A stretch of 64,000 nucleotides of DNA from Thalassotalea atypica (GCF_030295975.1 NZ_AP027364.1:3286001-3350000), one strand, 5' to 3'. Positions 52,683-64,000 are shown, counted from the stretch's first letter. Notes: generated by a model from the sequence alone, not told the origin. Numbers and translations are program-made.

Positions 52683-54296
52683 ATGGGCAACAACACAGAT
52701 ATTATCACCAACTTAAATGGCACCAGCGACAAAGACCGTGTCATTATTTTTGATACCACATTAAGAGATGGTGAACAGGCACTAACAGCAAGCTTGTCCG
52801 TCACCGAAAAGCTTCAAATAGCACAGGCAATTGAACGCTTAGGCGTTGATATCATCGAAGCTGGCTTTCCTGTATCTTCACCGGGTGATTTTAACTCTGT
52901 TCAACAAATAGCGAAAACGGTAAAAAACTCGATAGTGTGTGGGTTATCACGAGCTGTTGAGGGTGACATTAAAGCGTGTGCAGATGCCTTAAGTGTTGCT
53001 GACCAATTCCGAATCCACACTTTTATTTCAACCTCTGACGTACACGTACAACAAAAACTAAAAAAAGATTTTAGCGATGTCGAAGCAATGGCTATTCATG
53101 CGGTTAAATATGCGCGCCGCTTTACCGACGATGTCGAGTTTTCTTGTGAAGATGCAGGCCGCACGCCAATTGATAATTTATGCCGCATGGTTGAACAAGC
53201 CATTAAAGCAGGGGCAAGTACCATTAATATCCCCGATACTGTCGGTTACACCTTACCTAATGAATTTGGTGGAATCATTGAAACGTTATACAACCGCGTA
53301 CCTAATATTGACAAAGCGATTATTTCGGTGCATTGCCATAACGATTTAGGGTTGGCCGTAGCCAATTCGATGGCTGCTATTCAAGCAGGAGCCCGCCAAA
53401 TCGAATGTACTATTAATGGTATTGGCGAACGTGCCGGTAACTGCTCATTAGAAGAAGTGGCGATGATCATGAAAACAAGACAAGACTTGTTGGGTGTTCA
53501 TAGCAATATCAAACACCAAGAGATTGCCCGTACCTCAAAGTTAGTTTCACATTTATGTAATATGCCGGTTCAGCCAAACAAAGCGATTGTTGGTGCAAAT
53601 GCTTTTAGTCACTCTTCAGGAATTCACCAAGACGGTATGTTAAAGGCGAGCAACACCTATGAAATCATGACGCCTGAAAGCGTCGGTATCAGTAAGACGA
53701 AATTAAACCTAACTTCACGAAGTGGCCGCCATGTCATTAAGCACCGTATGGAAAGCTTAGGTTATCAAACGGATGACTACGATTTAGATACCTTATACCA
53801 AGATTTTTTAAAGCTAGCAGATAAAAAGGGTCAAGTATTCGACGATGATTTAGAAGCCTTATTGTACAACATTCAGCAACAGGAAAAGCAAGTACATTAC
53901 CGCATTGAAGACTTAAGCGTGCAGTCAGGCGCAGGGCATTTTGCTACTGCTGGCGTGAAGTTGGCCATCGGTGAGCAAGTTGAAATTCAATCCGCCACAG
54001 GTAACGGTCCCGTTGATGCACTTTATCAAGCAATTAAAAAAGCCGTTGATGAGGAATTTGAAGTCAGTGACTACAAAATTTCAAATAAAGGCGCCGGCGA
54101 AGATGGCTTAGGTGTTGCCGACTTGGTGGTTAAGTTCAATGGCAGAAACTTCCACGGCTATGGCATCGCCACTGACATCATTGAAGCGTCGGGGCAAGCC
54201 TTAGTATCAGCATTAAACGCCATTCAGCGGGCGAAACAGATAGCAAGCTTACGTGAACAACGCCAACAGCAGCCGCCAAAGTCATCTGTAATATAA
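52683..54296 (+). CDS. leuA: 2-isopropylmalate synthase
   Basis: LeuA condenses acetyl-CoA with 2-oxoisovalerate, the first committed step of leucine synthesis. The 537-residue protein has the TIM-barrel domain with [21 protein letters not shown] (metal and substrate residues), [13 protein letters not shown], the metal-binding [13 protein letters not shown] and [16 protein letters not shown]. The C-terminal allosteric domain (about 400-520), where leucine should bind, is complete. AGAGGAAA precedes ATG. It is the first structural gene after the attenuator. Confidence 0.96.
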   Translation: MGNNTDIITNLNGTSDKDRVIIFDTTLRDGEQALTASLSVTEKLQIAQAIERLGVDIIEAGFPVSSPGDFNSVQQIAKTVKNSIVCGLSRAVEGDIKACADALSVADQFRIHTFISTSDVHVQQKLKKDFSDVEAMAIHAVKYARRFTDDVEFSCEDAGRTPIDNLCRMVEQAIKAGASTINIPDTVGYTLPNEFGGIIETLYNRVPNIDKAIISVHCHNDLGLAVANSMAAIQAGARQIECTINGIGERAGNCSLEEVAMIMKTRQDLLGVHSNIKHQEIARTSKLVSHLCNMPVQPNKAIVGANAFSHSSGIHQDGMLKASNTYEIMTPESVGISKTKLNLTSRSGRHVIKHRMESLGYQTDDYDLDTLYQDFLKLADKKGQVFDDDLEALLYNIQQQEKQVHYRIEDLSVQSGAGHFATAGVKLAIGEQVEIQSATGNGPVDALYQAIKKAVDEEFEVSDYKISNKGAGEDGLGVADLVVKFNGRNFHGYGIATDIIEASGQALVSALNAIQRAKQIASLREQRQQQPPKSSVI

Positions 54297-54303
54297 CGCG
54301 TAA

Positions 54304-55497
<1,194 letters not shown>

Positions 55498-55498
55498 C

Positions 55499-56893
55499 AT
55501 GGCATCTACTTTATATGAAAAATTATGGCAGCGTCATTTAGTTGAAGAAAAAGAAGGCGAAACACCGCTGATTTATGTTGATCGTCATTTGATCCATGAA
55601 GTGACATCCCCACAGGCTTTCGCCAATTTAAAGTTTCATAACCGTCCTGTACGCAAACCTGAAAAAACGATTGCGACGATGGATCACAATATTTCAACAC
55701 GCTCCATTGAAATAGATGCTGCTGGTGAAGGCGCTGCCAATCAGTTACGTACCTTGGAAAAAAACTGTAAAGAGTTTGGCGTAAAACTATTTGGTATGGG
55801 TCATGAAAACCAAGGTATTGTTCATGTTATGGGGCCTGAATTAGGTATTACACAACCAGGCCAAGTCATTGTATGTGGCGACTCCCATACCGCTACACAC
55901 GGTGCATTTGGCGCTCTGGCATTTGGCATTGGTACTTCTGAAGTAGAGCACGTATTAGCTACGCAGACCCTACGCCAAACCAAAGCGAAAACCATGAAGA
56001 TTGAAGTTAAAGGCCATGTAGGTGTTGGCATTAGTGCTAAAGATATAATCTTGGCGATCATTGGTAAAACAGGCAGTGCTGGCGCAACGGGGTTTGTTGT
56101 TGAATATTGTGGCGAAGCAATTACGGCTTTATCAATGGAAGAGCGAATGACGGTATGTAACATGAGCATTGAGTTTGGTGCAAAAGCCGGTTTAATCGCC
56201 CCCGACGCAACGACTTTTGACTACCTTGAAGGTAAAGAATACGCGCCTCAAGGTGATGACTGGAATAGAGCAGTTAGCTCGTGGAGCGAGCTTAAAACTG
56301 ATGATAATGCGACCTTTGACGAAGTGCTTACTCTCGATGCAAAAGAGATCAAAGCACAAGTAACATGGGGCACAACACCTGGCCAAGTCACGTCCATTGA
56401 TGCCATTGTTCCTTCTCCCAGTGATTTTGAATCGGCTGTCGAGCAAGAGTCTTGCGCAAAAGCATTGGCCTATATGGGGTTAACAGCTGGTCAAAAAATT
56501 ACTGACATTGAGGTCAATAAAGTCTTTATCGGCTCATGTACCAACTCACGTATTGAAGATTTGCGCGCTGCGGCGAGTATTGCGAAAGGAAAGAAAGTAT
56601 CAGATGGCGTCGATGCTATTGTAGTACCGGGTTCATATCGCGTACGTGCACAAGCTGAACAAGAAGGGTTAGCAAAAATATTTGTTGAAGCTGGATTTGA
56701 GTGGCGCTTACCGGGTTGCTCGATGTGCTTAGGCATGAATGATGACAAATTAGCTGAAGGTGATCGTTGTGCATCAACCTCAAACCGTAACTTTGAAGGT
56801 CGTCAAGGACGAGGTAGTAGGACTCATTTAGTCAGTCCTGAAATGGCTGCTGCTGCCGCTATCGCCGGCCATTTTGTCGATTTAAACGCGTAA
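55499..56893 (+). CDS. leuC: 3-isopropylmalate dehydratase large subunit
   Basis: The start is the ATG at 55499 with AGAGGA 8 nt upstream. The 464-residue aconitase-family protein isomerises 2- to 3-isopropylmalate together with LeuD. The three cysteines for the [4Fe-4S] cluster are visible in FIGSCTNSR and [40 protein letters not shown] and [29 protein letters not shown] are typical of LeuC. Confidence 0.96.
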   Translation: MASTLYEKLWQRHLVEEKEGETPLIYVDRHLIHEVTSPQAFANLKFHNRPVRKPEKTIATMDHNISTRSIEIDAAGEGAANQLRTLEKNCKEFGVKLFGMGHENQGIVHVMGPELGITQPGQVIVCGDSHTATHGAFGALAFGIGTSEVEHVLATQTLRQTKAKTMKIEVKGHVGVGISAKDIILAIIGKTGSAGATGFVVEYCGEAITALSMEERMTVCNMSIEFGAKAGLIAPDATTFDYLEGKEYAPQGDDWNRAVSSWSELKTDDNATFDEVLTLDAKEIKAQVTWGTTPGQVTSIDAIVPSPSDFESAVEQESCAKALAYMGLTAGQKITDIEVNKVFIGSCTNSRIEDLRAAASIAKGKKVSDGVDAIVVPGSYRVRAQAEQEGLAKIFVEAGFEWRLPGCSMCLGMNDDKLAEGDRCASTSNRNFEGRQGRGSRTHLVSPEMAAAAAIAGHFVDLNA

Positions 56894-56903
56894 GGAATTT
56901 CTA

Positions 56904-57500
56904 ATGGAAAAATTTTCAACACACCAAGGTTTAGTCGTCCCATTAGATTTTGCTAATGTCGATACTGATCAAATTATCCCAAAGCAATTTTTACAGAAAA
57001 CTGAACGCGTTGGTTTTGGTCAACATCTGTTTCACGATTGGCGTTATTTAGATGCTGCGGGGAAAGAAGACAACCCAGAGTTCATCTTAAATGCACTAAA
57101 ATACCAAGGAGCAAGCATTTTACTTGCCCGTGAAAACTTTGGTTGTGGTTCGAGCCGAGAGCATGCTCCATGGGCATTACAAGAATATGGCTTCAAAGTC
57201 ATTATCGCGCCAAGTTTTGCTGATATCTTTTATGCTAATTGTATTAATATCGGCATTGTTCCAATTAAACTTTCAGAAGAAGAGATTAATGCACTGTTCA
57301 TCCAAACACAGTCTGAACAAATTGAGCCAATGGTTGATCTGCCTAACAATACGCTAACCGTTGGTAACAAGAGCTATCGTTTCTGTTTAGATGCCTTTCA
57401 TCAATATTGTCTAGAAAATGGCGTTGATAGCGTGGGCTGGACCTTGAACAAAATAGACACAATTAAAGCATTTGAAAGCACACTGCCCAGTTGGAGTTAG
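56904..57500 (+). CDS. leuD: 3-isopropylmalate dehydratase small subunit
   Basis: The 198-residue partner of LeuC carries the swivel domain. Family marks are [53 protein letters not shown] and the position after leuC (10-nt gap, AAGGAA ribosome site). It completes the leuABCD operon, followed by a terminator. Confidence 0.96.
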   Translation: MEKFSTHQGLVVPLDFANVDTDQIIPKQFLQKTERVGFGQHLFHDWRYLDAAGKEDNPEFILNALKYQGASILLARENFGCGSSREHAPWALQEYGFKVIIAPSFADIFYANCINIGIVPIKLSEEEINALFIQTQSEQIEPMVDLPNNTLTVGNKSYRFCLDAFHQYCLENGVDSVGWTLNKIDTIKAFESTLPSWS

Positions 57501-57511
57501 TTTTTCTAGCT

Positions 57512-57548
57512 AAGTGCAATACGTCAATGTGTTGCACTTTTTCCTTTT
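57512..57548 (+). terminator. Intrinsic terminator of the leu operon
   Basis: AAGTGCAA and TTGCACTT form a perfect 8-bp stem with a 12-nt loop, followed by a T-rich tail (TTTTTCCTTTT when counted from the stem end). It starts 12 nt after leuD. Confidence 0.75.
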
Positions 57549-57657
57549 CCGATTTTATATAAAACTTTTCAAGAAATTTGATCCTCATTTTTTAAATGCT
57601 ATTCACTAGACTATTATTAACAAGAGTCCCATAACATCTAATGGTTCAACAACTTAA

Positions 57658-58887
57658 ATGGCTTCTAACGCAAACGCTTCAAAATCAGAAAAAATTTCTC
57701 TCTCAAAATTACGCCCAGGCATGTACGTCTTAGCAGTGTTTAAAAAAAATAAAGACGTATCGATAAAATCAGAAGGCTACATCATAAATACGGCCGCCAT
57801 AGATAAACTTAAGGATATAGGTATAAAGGAAGTCGTTGTCGATCCTACCCGAGAAAAGAAAAAAGATAAAATTGATCGTGTTATGCCTGACATTACCCCC
57901 TCTCCAGTGAGAAAAGAAAAGTCATCAAAACCTAAAAAAGTACCTTTAGACGTCGAGATGAAAAAAGCGAACAAGTTATATAATGACGCTAAAGTCCTTC
58001 AAAGTAAGCTGTTAAAAGATATTTCAAAAGGAATCTCCATTGATATTGATGAAGTTAAAAACAGCTCAGACGCAATTGTTGAGTCTATATTTAATAACCA
58101 AGACGCCTTGTCATGTATGTCTCGATTGAGAATGAAAGACGAGTATTTAATTGAGCATTCACTCAATGTTTCCATTTTAATGACCATATTTGCTAAACAT
58201 TTAGCAGTTGACCGAGAAATCATTGAGCAACTTGCTCTAGGAGCGTTTTTACATGACATTGGCAAAATATTAGTGCCATCAGAAATACTCAACAAACCGG
58301 GAAAACTGACGGCTGATGAATATGATGTGATGAAGGAACACGTGAATTCGGGCGTAGGGGTATTGAATGATTTACCGAATATTTCATCGATAACCAAAAG
58401 CACGGTCAAAGAACATCACGAGCGCTTAGATGGCAAAGGTTACCCCGCGCAATTAAACAGCGAGCAAATTTCTCAATATGGACGAATGATTGCCATTGTT
58501 GACAGTTATGATGCGATGACTGCAGAGCGAGTGTATAAAGCCGGCATGTCACCAATTAAGGCATTCAAGATTTTGGTCAAAGATGCACCTAATAGTTATG
58601 ACGAAGAATTAGTTGATAAATTCATTCAATGTCTCGGTGTGTACCCTATTGGAACCTTAGTTAAACTCAATAGTGGTAAACTTGGTTTAATAAGCCAACT
58701 GAATAAAAGCCGCCCACTGCACCCTTATGTGAAAGTGTTTTATAACACACGGCTCAATCAGGCGATCCCTATCGAAGAAATCAATTTAAAAGAATCGAAA
58801 TACAAAGATCAGATTGACTGTTGTATTAAACCTGAAGATTTTAAACTGAACCTTAAGGCTTTCTTCAACGCAGCTTTTCTTAACTGA
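57658..58887 (+). CDS. HD-GYP domain c-di-GMP phosphodiesterase with N-terminal DUF3391
   Basis: The 409-residue cytoplasmic protein has a DUF3391-like N terminus (ISLSKLRPGMYVLAV...IKEVVVDPTREKKK, about 15-80), a charged linker, and an HD-GYP domain (about 155-340). Catalytic motifs are LHDIGKILVPSEILNKPGKLTADE (HD at about 200), HVNSGVGVL, and HHERLDGKGYPAQL (about 253). They predict hydrolysis of c-di-GMP to GMP or pGpG. It stands alone after the leu terminator and converges with the GspAB-type gene, with 15 bp between stops. Confidence 0.92.
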   Translation: MASNANASKSEKISLSKLRPGMYVLAVFKKNKDVSIKSEGYIINTAAIDKLKDIGIKEVVVDPTREKKKDKIDRVMPDITPSPVRKEKSSKPKKVPLDVEMKKANKLYNDAKVLQSKLLKDISKGISIDIDEVKNSSDAIVESIFNNQDALSCMSRLRMKDEYLIEHSLNVSILMTIFAKHLAVDREIIEQLALGAFLHDIGKILVPSEILNKPGKLTADEYDVMKEHVNSGVGVLNDLPNISSITKSTVKEHHERLDGKGYPAQLNSEQISQYGRMIAIVDSYDAMTAERVYKAGMSPIKAFKILVKDAPNSYDEELVDKFIQCLGVYPIGTLVKLNSGKLGLISQLNKSRPLHPYVKVFYNTRLNQAIPIEEINLKESKYKDQIDCCIKPEDFKLNLKAFFNAAFLN

Positions 58888-58902
58888 TTATATTGCTTTG
58901 GA

Positions 58903-60522
58903 TTACCACGAAGCGAGCGCCGGTAAACTAAATTGTTCTCCTTGGAAAACCAAGATAACTTTTTGTGGTAAAATTTTAACCAACTTTACACCATCACCAA
59001 CAATATCGCCTTCGTAACGTTCACGGCCATTCACTTTAACAAAACCACCGCCATCGCTGGCATAAATATGCATATCAAATTGTAAATTCGGAACAGCACC
59101 TTGAAAGCTATTTGGCATGTCCGTTAACGTCCTCACTTCACTGGTGTCAAAGACTTCATTCTGTTTTGATTGTGGCGTTGTGCTCGCGACCTCTTCATTA
59201 GAGGCATCAACCGCTGACTGAAACTTCGCTAACAATGACTCTGGTGCTCCTTCTACTTTACTCAAGTCAAATTGCACTGGCGTCTTAGGCTCACCAGAAA
59301 GAACATGCTGCGCAGGCTCTTCCATCCGCTCTGTTGTTAACAACGGCTCACTAATTTTTTTCGATTCAATGCTCTCAGGAGAAATTATGGTTTCAGCTGC
59401 TTGTTGATTTAGCTGAACAATCTGAATTGATTCAGACTCTTGATTTTCAATAATTGGCCCTGATGAGGTAGCAGCGTTTTCTAAACTTGATGTCGAAACT
59501 TGACTACTCAGCAATTGAGTCTCATTTGTGCTGTTCTCTTGTTTCGTTCTTTCAATGACAGACTGTTCAACATTATTTTGATTAGCGCTATGGGCTGGAT
59601 GAGTACTGCTATCCTGCCCTAACCAATAACTTGTTCCTGCAACGCCAACCATAAAAGCTAACAAGATTGTCATTTGAATATTCCGATGAGCCCACCACGG
59701 CTGATATTGAAACTCAGGGCCTAACGCCTGCGCTGCCGCTTGAACAATGATTTTTTTGTTTACTTTTGATTGATTTTCACCGTAGGCGATCGATAGTGCG
59801 CGATCACACAACAAGTTGATGATCCTCGGGATACCTTGTGATATTTGATGGATCACACCAATGGCTTTTTCACTAAACAAAGACCGATGACAATCGGCCA
59901 CTCCTATTCGGTGTTTGATGTAATGTTTTGCTTCCTCTTTTGTTAATGGAAGTAAATGATAACGGGCGGTGATCCGCTGAGCCAGTTGACGTAAATCACG
60001 TCGCTGTAATAGCTGCTGAAGCTCAGGTTGCCCAATTAATATCACCTGCAACAATTTTTTGGTGTTGGTTTCTAAGTTGGTCAATAACCTTAATTGCTCT
60101 AACACTTCCGGTTGCAGATGCTGTGCTTCATCAATGATAAGAATGGTATTGATATTGTCCGACTGATTTTTCAGAAGCTTATCTTGGATTTTATCGGTTA
60201 AGTACTTCAGCGTTGCCCCTGTTTTCTTGTACCTGACCTTAAGCTCATCACAAATAGTAGCAAGTAACTCCAAACAAGATAACGTTGGGTTTAAGATGAA
60301 TGCTACCTGTGTGTTTTCAGGTAGTTGTTCCAACAAACAGCGACTGATCGTGGTTTTACCTGTACCGACTTCTCCGGTCAACAAAACGAAACCGCCGGTG
60401 TCACCTAAACCATGGGTTAAATGTGCTAACGCCTCACGATGGCGATCGCTCATGAACAAATATTCAGGATTAGGGGCTATGGAAAATGGAATGTCGCTTA
60501 AGCCAAAAAAATTGGTATACAT
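58903..60522 (-). CDS. Fused GspA-GspB type II secretion accessory protein
   Basis: The 539-residue protein joins two normally separate parts. Residues 1-265 are an ExeA/GspA AAA ATPase: FGLSDIPFSIAPNPEYLF, Walker A GEVGTGKTT (about 49), Walker B ILIIDEAQHL and RITARYHLLPL. A membrane helix follows (MTILLAFMVGVAGTSYWLG, about 280). After a Ser/Glu/Gln-rich periplasmic linker, residues about 465-539 match the GspB domain (LQFDMHIYASDGGGFVKVNGRERYEGDIV). GspAB uses ATP to help the secretin cross or assemble at peptidoglycan. I see no separate peptidoglycan-binding domain. No other type II genes are in the window. It is divergent from cca. Confidence 0.88.
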   Translation of the reverse strand: MYTNFFGLSDIPFSIAPNPEYLFMSDRHREALAHLTHGLGDTGGFVLLTGEVGTGKTTISRCLLEQLPENTQVAFILNPTLSCLELLATICDELKVRYKKTGATLKYLTDKIQDKLLKNQSDNINTILIIDEAQHLQPEVLEQLRLLTNLETNTKKLLQVILIGQPELQQLLQRRDLRQLAQRITARYHLLPLTKEEAKHYIKHRIGVADCHRSLFSEKAIGVIHQISQGIPRIINLLCDRALSIAYGENQSKVNKKIIVQAAAQALGPEFQYQPWWAHRNIQMTILLAFMVGVAGTSYWLGQDSSTHPAHSANQNNVEQSVIERTKQENSTNETQLLSSQVSTSSLENAATSSGPIIENQESESIQIVQLNQQAAETIISPESIESKKISEPLLTTERMEEPAQHVLSGEPKTPVQFDLSKVEGAPESLLAKFQSAVDASNEEVASTTPQSKQNEVFDTSEVRTLTDMPNSFQGAVPNLQFDMHIYASDGGGFVKVNGRERYEGDIVGDGVKLVKILPQKVILVFQGEQFSLPALASW

Positions 60523-60636
60523 GGGTAATTTTAATCAATGAAAATAGCTCGATTGAAACTACTAGGATACGTGAAAGAAGTCAAAGTTAATCAAAGCTAT
60601 GGTAAGCTATGCACTTAACTCAAGATGTAACATTCA

Positions 60637-61899
60637 ATGCAAACGACAATTTCAATAAACGATTTAGATACTTATTTAGTGGGTGGCGCCGTACGAGACA
60701 AGTTACTTAACCGCGAAGTAACCGAACAAGATTTCCTCGTCATCGGCGCTACCGCAGCGCAAATGCTGTCACTAGGTTTTACTCCTGTAGGTAAAGACTT
60801 CCCAGTCTTTTTACATCCGAAAACAAAAGACGAATATGCACTTGCTCGAACAGAGCGAAAGCAAGGTCAAGGGTACACAGGGTTTGTTTGCTATGCTGAG
60901 CCTGATGTCACCATAGAGCAAGATCTATTACGCCGTGACTTAACCGTCAATGCCATGGCACAAGATAAAGACGGTAATATCATAGACCCCTACAACGGCC
61001 AACAAGATCTAAGCGATCGTATTTTACGCCACGTCTCTGATGCATTTGAAGAAGATCCTCTGCGCGTATTGCGCGTTGCTCGATTCGCTGCTCGCTACTA
61101 TCAATACGGTTTTAGCATCGCGTCTGAAACGCTTGAGTTGATGAGCAAAATTTCAAACTCTGGTGAGTTGGCAACGATATCAGCTGAGCGCATTTGGAAA
61201 GAAATGCAGCGCAGTTTGACTGAGCCCAACCCTGAAGTATTTTTTGAGGTACTAAGACAGTGTCAAGCGCTAGAAAAAATTTGGCCATCGCTTGACGCGC
61301 TCTGGGATGTACCAAATCCAGCCAAATGGCACCCTGAAATTTGCACCGGTGTTCATACCATGATGGTGCTAAAATCTGCAGTAGAAAAAAGCGGTGCGAC
61401 AACGATTCGTTTCGCGGCGCTTTGTCACGACTTAGGCAAAGGGCTCACCCCTCAAGAGAGGTTACCTTCACACCCAGGCCATGAAAAAGCGGGATTGGAT
61501 TTGGTGGAGCAAATCTGTAACCAATTAAAAGTCCCCAATCAATATAAATCCTTAGCATTAAAAGCGTGTGAATATCATCTGCATTGCCATAAAGCTTTTG
61601 AACTAAAGGCCACAACGATATTACGCATGTTTAATCAACTGGATGTTTGGCGCAAAGTTGATGAATTTGAAGACTTTCTTGTTGTTTGTCATGCTGACTT
61701 TAATGGACGGTTAGGCAATGAGAAAGCGCCTTATCCTCAGCGAGAATTTTTATCTGAAATATCAGGTGCTTGCCGTAAAATCCAAGCACGTCCTTTTGTC
61801 GAACAAGGATTTAAAGGGAAAGACATAAAATTACAAATAGAGCAGGCACGACTAGCTAAGATTGTTGAGCTAAAAGAGGAACTCGAAGATAGAAAATAA
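60637..61899 (+). CDS. cca: Multifunctional CCA-adding enzyme (tRNA nucleotidyltransferase)
   Basis: The enzyme adds or repairs the CCA end of tRNA, and the gammaproteobacterial form also has an HD phosphohydrolase. The 420-residue sequence follows E. coli Cca closely: YLVGGAVRDKLLNREVTEQDFLVIG, DFPVFLHPKTKDEYALARTERKQGQGYTGF, RRDLTVNAMAQD, EDPLRVLRVARFAARY, and the HD motif in ALCHDLGKGLTP (about 262). The N terminus has about nine extra residues (MQTTISIND) before DTYLVGG. It is divergent from the GspAB-type gene and appears monocistronic. Confidence 0.95.
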   Translation: MQTTISINDLDTYLVGGAVRDKLLNREVTEQDFLVIGATAAQMLSLGFTPVGKDFPVFLHPKTKDEYALARTERKQGQGYTGFVCYAEPDVTIEQDLLRRDLTVNAMAQDKDGNIIDPYNGQQDLSDRILRHVSDAFEEDPLRVLRVARFAARYYQYGFSIASETLELMSKISNSGELATISAERIWKEMQRSLTEPNPEVFFEVLRQCQALEKIWPSLDALWDVPNPAKWHPEICTGVHTMMVLKSAVEKSGATTIRFAALCHDLGKGLTPQERLPSHPGHEKAGLDLVEQICNQLKVPNQYKSLALKACEYHLHCHKAFELKATTILRMFNQLDVWRKVDEFEDFLVVCHADFNGRLGNEKAPYPQREFLSEISGACRKIQARPFVEQGFKGKDIKLQIEQARLAKIVELKEELEDRK

Positions 61900-62092
61900 A
61901 CACGATAAAAATCATACAGTAAATGCAGCTCCCTCAACTGTTATCAGTAACATTAATCACCTAAGTAGAGGCTAAATCCAGCTCATAACCTAATTTTATG
62001 ATCTAGTGACATTTTGTTACTGTTAAATGTGCAAATATCGAGCGATGATTAACCTAATTCAGATTTACTTTAATCACTTTAGGGATTGCGAT

Positions 62093-62281
62093 ATGAACAT
62101 CACACACGAAAAAACAGGTGTTGCGGCACAAGAAAGCGAACATGAAAGCGAAATCATCCATGATGTTAACGCGACTAATAATCGCCAAGCATTCACCGTT
62201 AGCAAGAACAAAAACATCAGTAAGCAGCTTTTTAAGTTAGTCGATACGGTAACGCCAAACTACGTGCTAGGTTATAACTAA
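62093..62281 (+). CDS. 62-residue small protein, unknown function
   Basis: I start at the ATG at 62093, which follows AGGGA by 7 nt; the frame is open 66 nt further upstream without a convincing ribosome site. The hydrophilic product has an acidic, His/Glu-rich first half (AAQESEHESEIIHDV) and a basic second half (VSKNKNISKQLFKLVDTVTPNYVLGYN). No signal or membrane segment and no family match. It lies alone between cca and the amidohydrolase gene, flanked by an 11-bp inverted repeat. Confidence 0.45.
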   Translation: MNITHEKTGVAAQESEHESEIIHDVNATNNRQAFTVSKNKNISKQLFKLVDTVTPNYVLGYN

Positions 62282-62502
62282 ACACCAAAGCATATTTGTA
62301 TATGGAATGAGTAACCTTGCTACAAATTACGTTATCGAGTCGAATCATTTACCTAAAGTGATAAGCTAGAGTGTATTGGTAATTTTTTATTGTGTCTTAG
62401 CCAATTGATAAAGCGGTGATGATAAAACATTAGCGCTTTTGAAATATACCGATATTCAATGTAGTTCTGCACAAAGTTCAAGTCCCCGTTAGCTCATAAG
62501 CT

Positions 62503-64000
62503 TTAGTGCACAAATTTCCCAACTAATTTGTCTTGATATTTTCCATGTTCAATCACCACAATTCCGTTAACCACCACATGACTTACACCCGTAGAATAGT
62601 TATCCCACTTTGAAAAATTTGCATTAGCCACAAAACTCTGTGGATCGAAAATAGTGATATCTGCTTGGTAATCTACGGCGATTTTACCCCGTGCTTTTAG
62701 CCCTAAAATATCAGCGGTTTTTGTCGCACTATTATAAATAAATTGATTTATCGACAGTAATTTTTTATCAACAACATATTTTTTGAATTTTTGTGGAAAA
62801 CTAGCGTATTTTCTTGGATGACCGTTGGTGCCGTCTGAAGACGTTACGACCCAAGGCTGCACCATAAACCGTTCAACATCTTCGCCATTCATATTAAACG
62901 ATGCAATGCGCACATCACCTTGTTGCACTAACACTTTGGCAGTATCTACAGGCGACATATTCATCTCTTCTGCCAAGTCTTGTAAGTTCTTACCGATCAA
63001 AGTTGTATCTTTAAAAGCAGTGATCACCAATGACGTAGGCCCACCACGTCGACGAATATTCTCCGCAATTTCTTGCTGTAATTGATCACTAAGCGCCGGA
63101 TCATTCAATCGTTCATAGAACGCTTGCTTTGAATCCGCCATCGCCCACTTAGGCATGATAGCACTGTGCAATTTAGTGCCCGAAGCTAACCAGGGGTACT
63201 GATCTGCAGAGATGCTCATGCCTGATTTTTTTTCATTATTAATCAACTCAATGGCTTGTTTGCTTTGTCCCCACACATCAACTCCTAGCGCTTTGATGTG
63301 TGCAAGGTGCAAGTGAATATCGGCATTTTTCGCAATATTAATTGCCTCTTTGAGGGCGGAAATAAAGCCAATATTAAAGGTGCTTTCATCGCGCAAATGG
63401 GTGTCGTAAATGCCTTTATACTGGCTTGCAACCTTTGCTAAGCGGATCACTTCTTCGGTGGTCGCATAACTTCCTGGTACATAATACAGACCACTTGATA
63501 ACCCAAGTGCCCCTTGCTCCATCGCCTTTTTAACCAGCGCTTCCATTTGCAATAGCTCATCTTGACTAGCGTGACGCTGCTCTCTGCCCATCACCTGCTC
63601 ACGTATACTACCGTGTCCCGTCAGCAAAGCCACATTTGTTCCAATGCCATTACTTTCTAACACTCTAGCCGTATGGCCAATATCAACAGGCCCTTCACCA
63701 TCATTACCATTAACCACAGTAGTTACCCCTTGGGTCAAATAATTGAGGTTATGGTTTTTGTCTGAGCTTAATAACTCTTCCATTGTGTGGGTATGAGGAT
63801 CAATAAACCCTGGACTGACAATATTCCCTTTGGCATCTATCGTTTGCTTTGCATTGAGGGTTTTACTACCGGTTGGAAAAATATCACAAATTTTCTCACC
63901 GCAAATGGCGACATCTATCGATTCGAGTCTATTTTCAAGCTCAGTAAAAACACGTCCACCGGTGATCAATATATCAACCTTCTTATCGGTCTTATTTTCA
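62503..64000 (-). CDS. N-acyl-D-amino-acid deacylase-type amidohydrolase (cut by window end)
   Basis: The frame runs open through the right edge (the last visible upstream residues read ENKTDKKVDILITGG), so the N terminus, probably with a signal peptide, is missing. The visible part, about 498 residues, is a metal-dependent amidohydrolase. Metal ligands are in GFIDPHTHTMEE, YDTHLRDES and HLAHIKALG, and the catalytic aspartate in SSDGTNGHPRKY. The C-terminal beta-domain GKIAVDYQADITIFDPQSF is complete. The family removes acyl groups from N-acyl-D-amino acids or related compounds; dihydroorotase-like paralogues are possible. Context gives no substrate. Confidence 0.85.
   Translation of the reverse strand, partial: ENKTDKKVDILITGGRVFTELENRLESIDVAICGEKICDIFPTGSKTLNAKQTIDAKGNIVSPGFIDPHTHTMEELLSSDKNHNLNYLTQGVTTVVNGNDGEGPVDIGHTARVLESNGIGTNVALLTGHGSIREQVMGREQRHASQDELLQMEALVKKAMEQGALGLSSGLYYVPGSYATTEEVIRLAKVASQYKGIYDTHLRDESTFNIGFISALKEAINIAKNADIHLHLAHIKALGVDVWGQSKQAIELINNEKKSGMSISADQYPWLASGTKLHSAIMPKWAMADSKQAFYERLNDPALSDQLQQEIAENIRRRGGPTSLVITAFKDTTLIGKNLQDLAEEMNMSPVDTAKVLVQQGDVRIASFNMNGEDVERFMVQPWVVTSSDGTNGHPRKYASFPQKFKKYVVDKKLLSINQFIYNSATKTADILGLKARGKIAVDYQADITIFDPQSFVANANFSKWDNYSTGVSHVVVNGIVVIEHGKYQDKLVGKFVH

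Noticed and set aside
62466-62500. A tRNA-like T-loop (GTTCAAGTCC) near the end of the amidohydrolase gene.
   Set aside because: The flanking bases do not form a T-stem, and no acceptor, D or anticodon arms can be drawn.

Overview
This is a gene-dense, AT-rich stretch of a gammaproteobacterial chromosome, most likely from the Alteromonadales and near Colwellia/Thalassotalea. That placement is inferred from protein resemblance and gene order. Core runs match the enterobacterial arrangement: parE-yqiA-cpdA-yqiB-nudF with divergent tolC, then hldE, glnE, ygiF and ygiM, then leuABCD and cca. I saw no rRNA, tRNA, CRISPR array, insertion sequence or prophage.

Layout. 0-2 kb: the end of a LysR regulator, two small unknown genes and a YebC-family protein. 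2-13.4 kb: a c-di-GMP phosphodiesterase-type membrane protein, a LacI regulator convergent with an MFS sugar transporter, parC, and two overlapping TPR/GGDEF genes. 13.6-20.9 kb: an accessory redox locus with a three-gene c-type cytochrome operon (c4-like dihaem protein, MauG/CCP-like peroxidase, beta-helix/cytochrome fusion), an AraC-type membrane regulator and a TonB-dependent receptor. 21-23.2 kb: a VOC protein, a PepSY protein and a periplasmic solute-binding protein. 23.3-35.4 kb: the core block parE to glnE. 35.5-42.4 kb: a PspA (YjfJ)/YjfI/YjfL-type envelope module with a membrane-bound spermidine-synthase-like enzyme, a K+ channel and an Lpp-like lipoprotein. 42.4-47.9 kb: L,D-transpeptidase, an unknown membrane protein with a YdcF-like partner, ygiF and ygiM. 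48-52.2 kb: CDP-glycerol/Wzi surface-polymer genes. 52.5-57.5 kb: the leu operon with a complete attenuator. 57.6-64 kb: an HD-GYP protein, a GspA-GspB fusion, cca, a small gene and a D-aminoacylase-type amidohydrolase cut by the window end.

How the genes work together. The strongest new signals are regulatory. First, the cytochrome operon and the TonB receptor have nearly identical promoters: an ungapped 36-bp similarity with 10-bp direct repeats 21 bp apart, overlapping a -35 element, then a 17-bp spacer and TATAGT. An AraC-type gene lies between them. This suggests one regulon joining outer-membrane uptake to periplasmic haem-dependent oxidation. Second, a 15-bp palindrome (TGACATATTATGTCA type) occurs once before the lipoprotein/DUF350/SpeE-like operon and three times before the YjfI/PspA operon. 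This suggests both halves of the envelope module share a regulator, possibly the small ribbon-helix-helix-like protein encoded in the module. Third, leuA is preceded by a leader peptide with five leucine codons and mutually exclusive hairpins.
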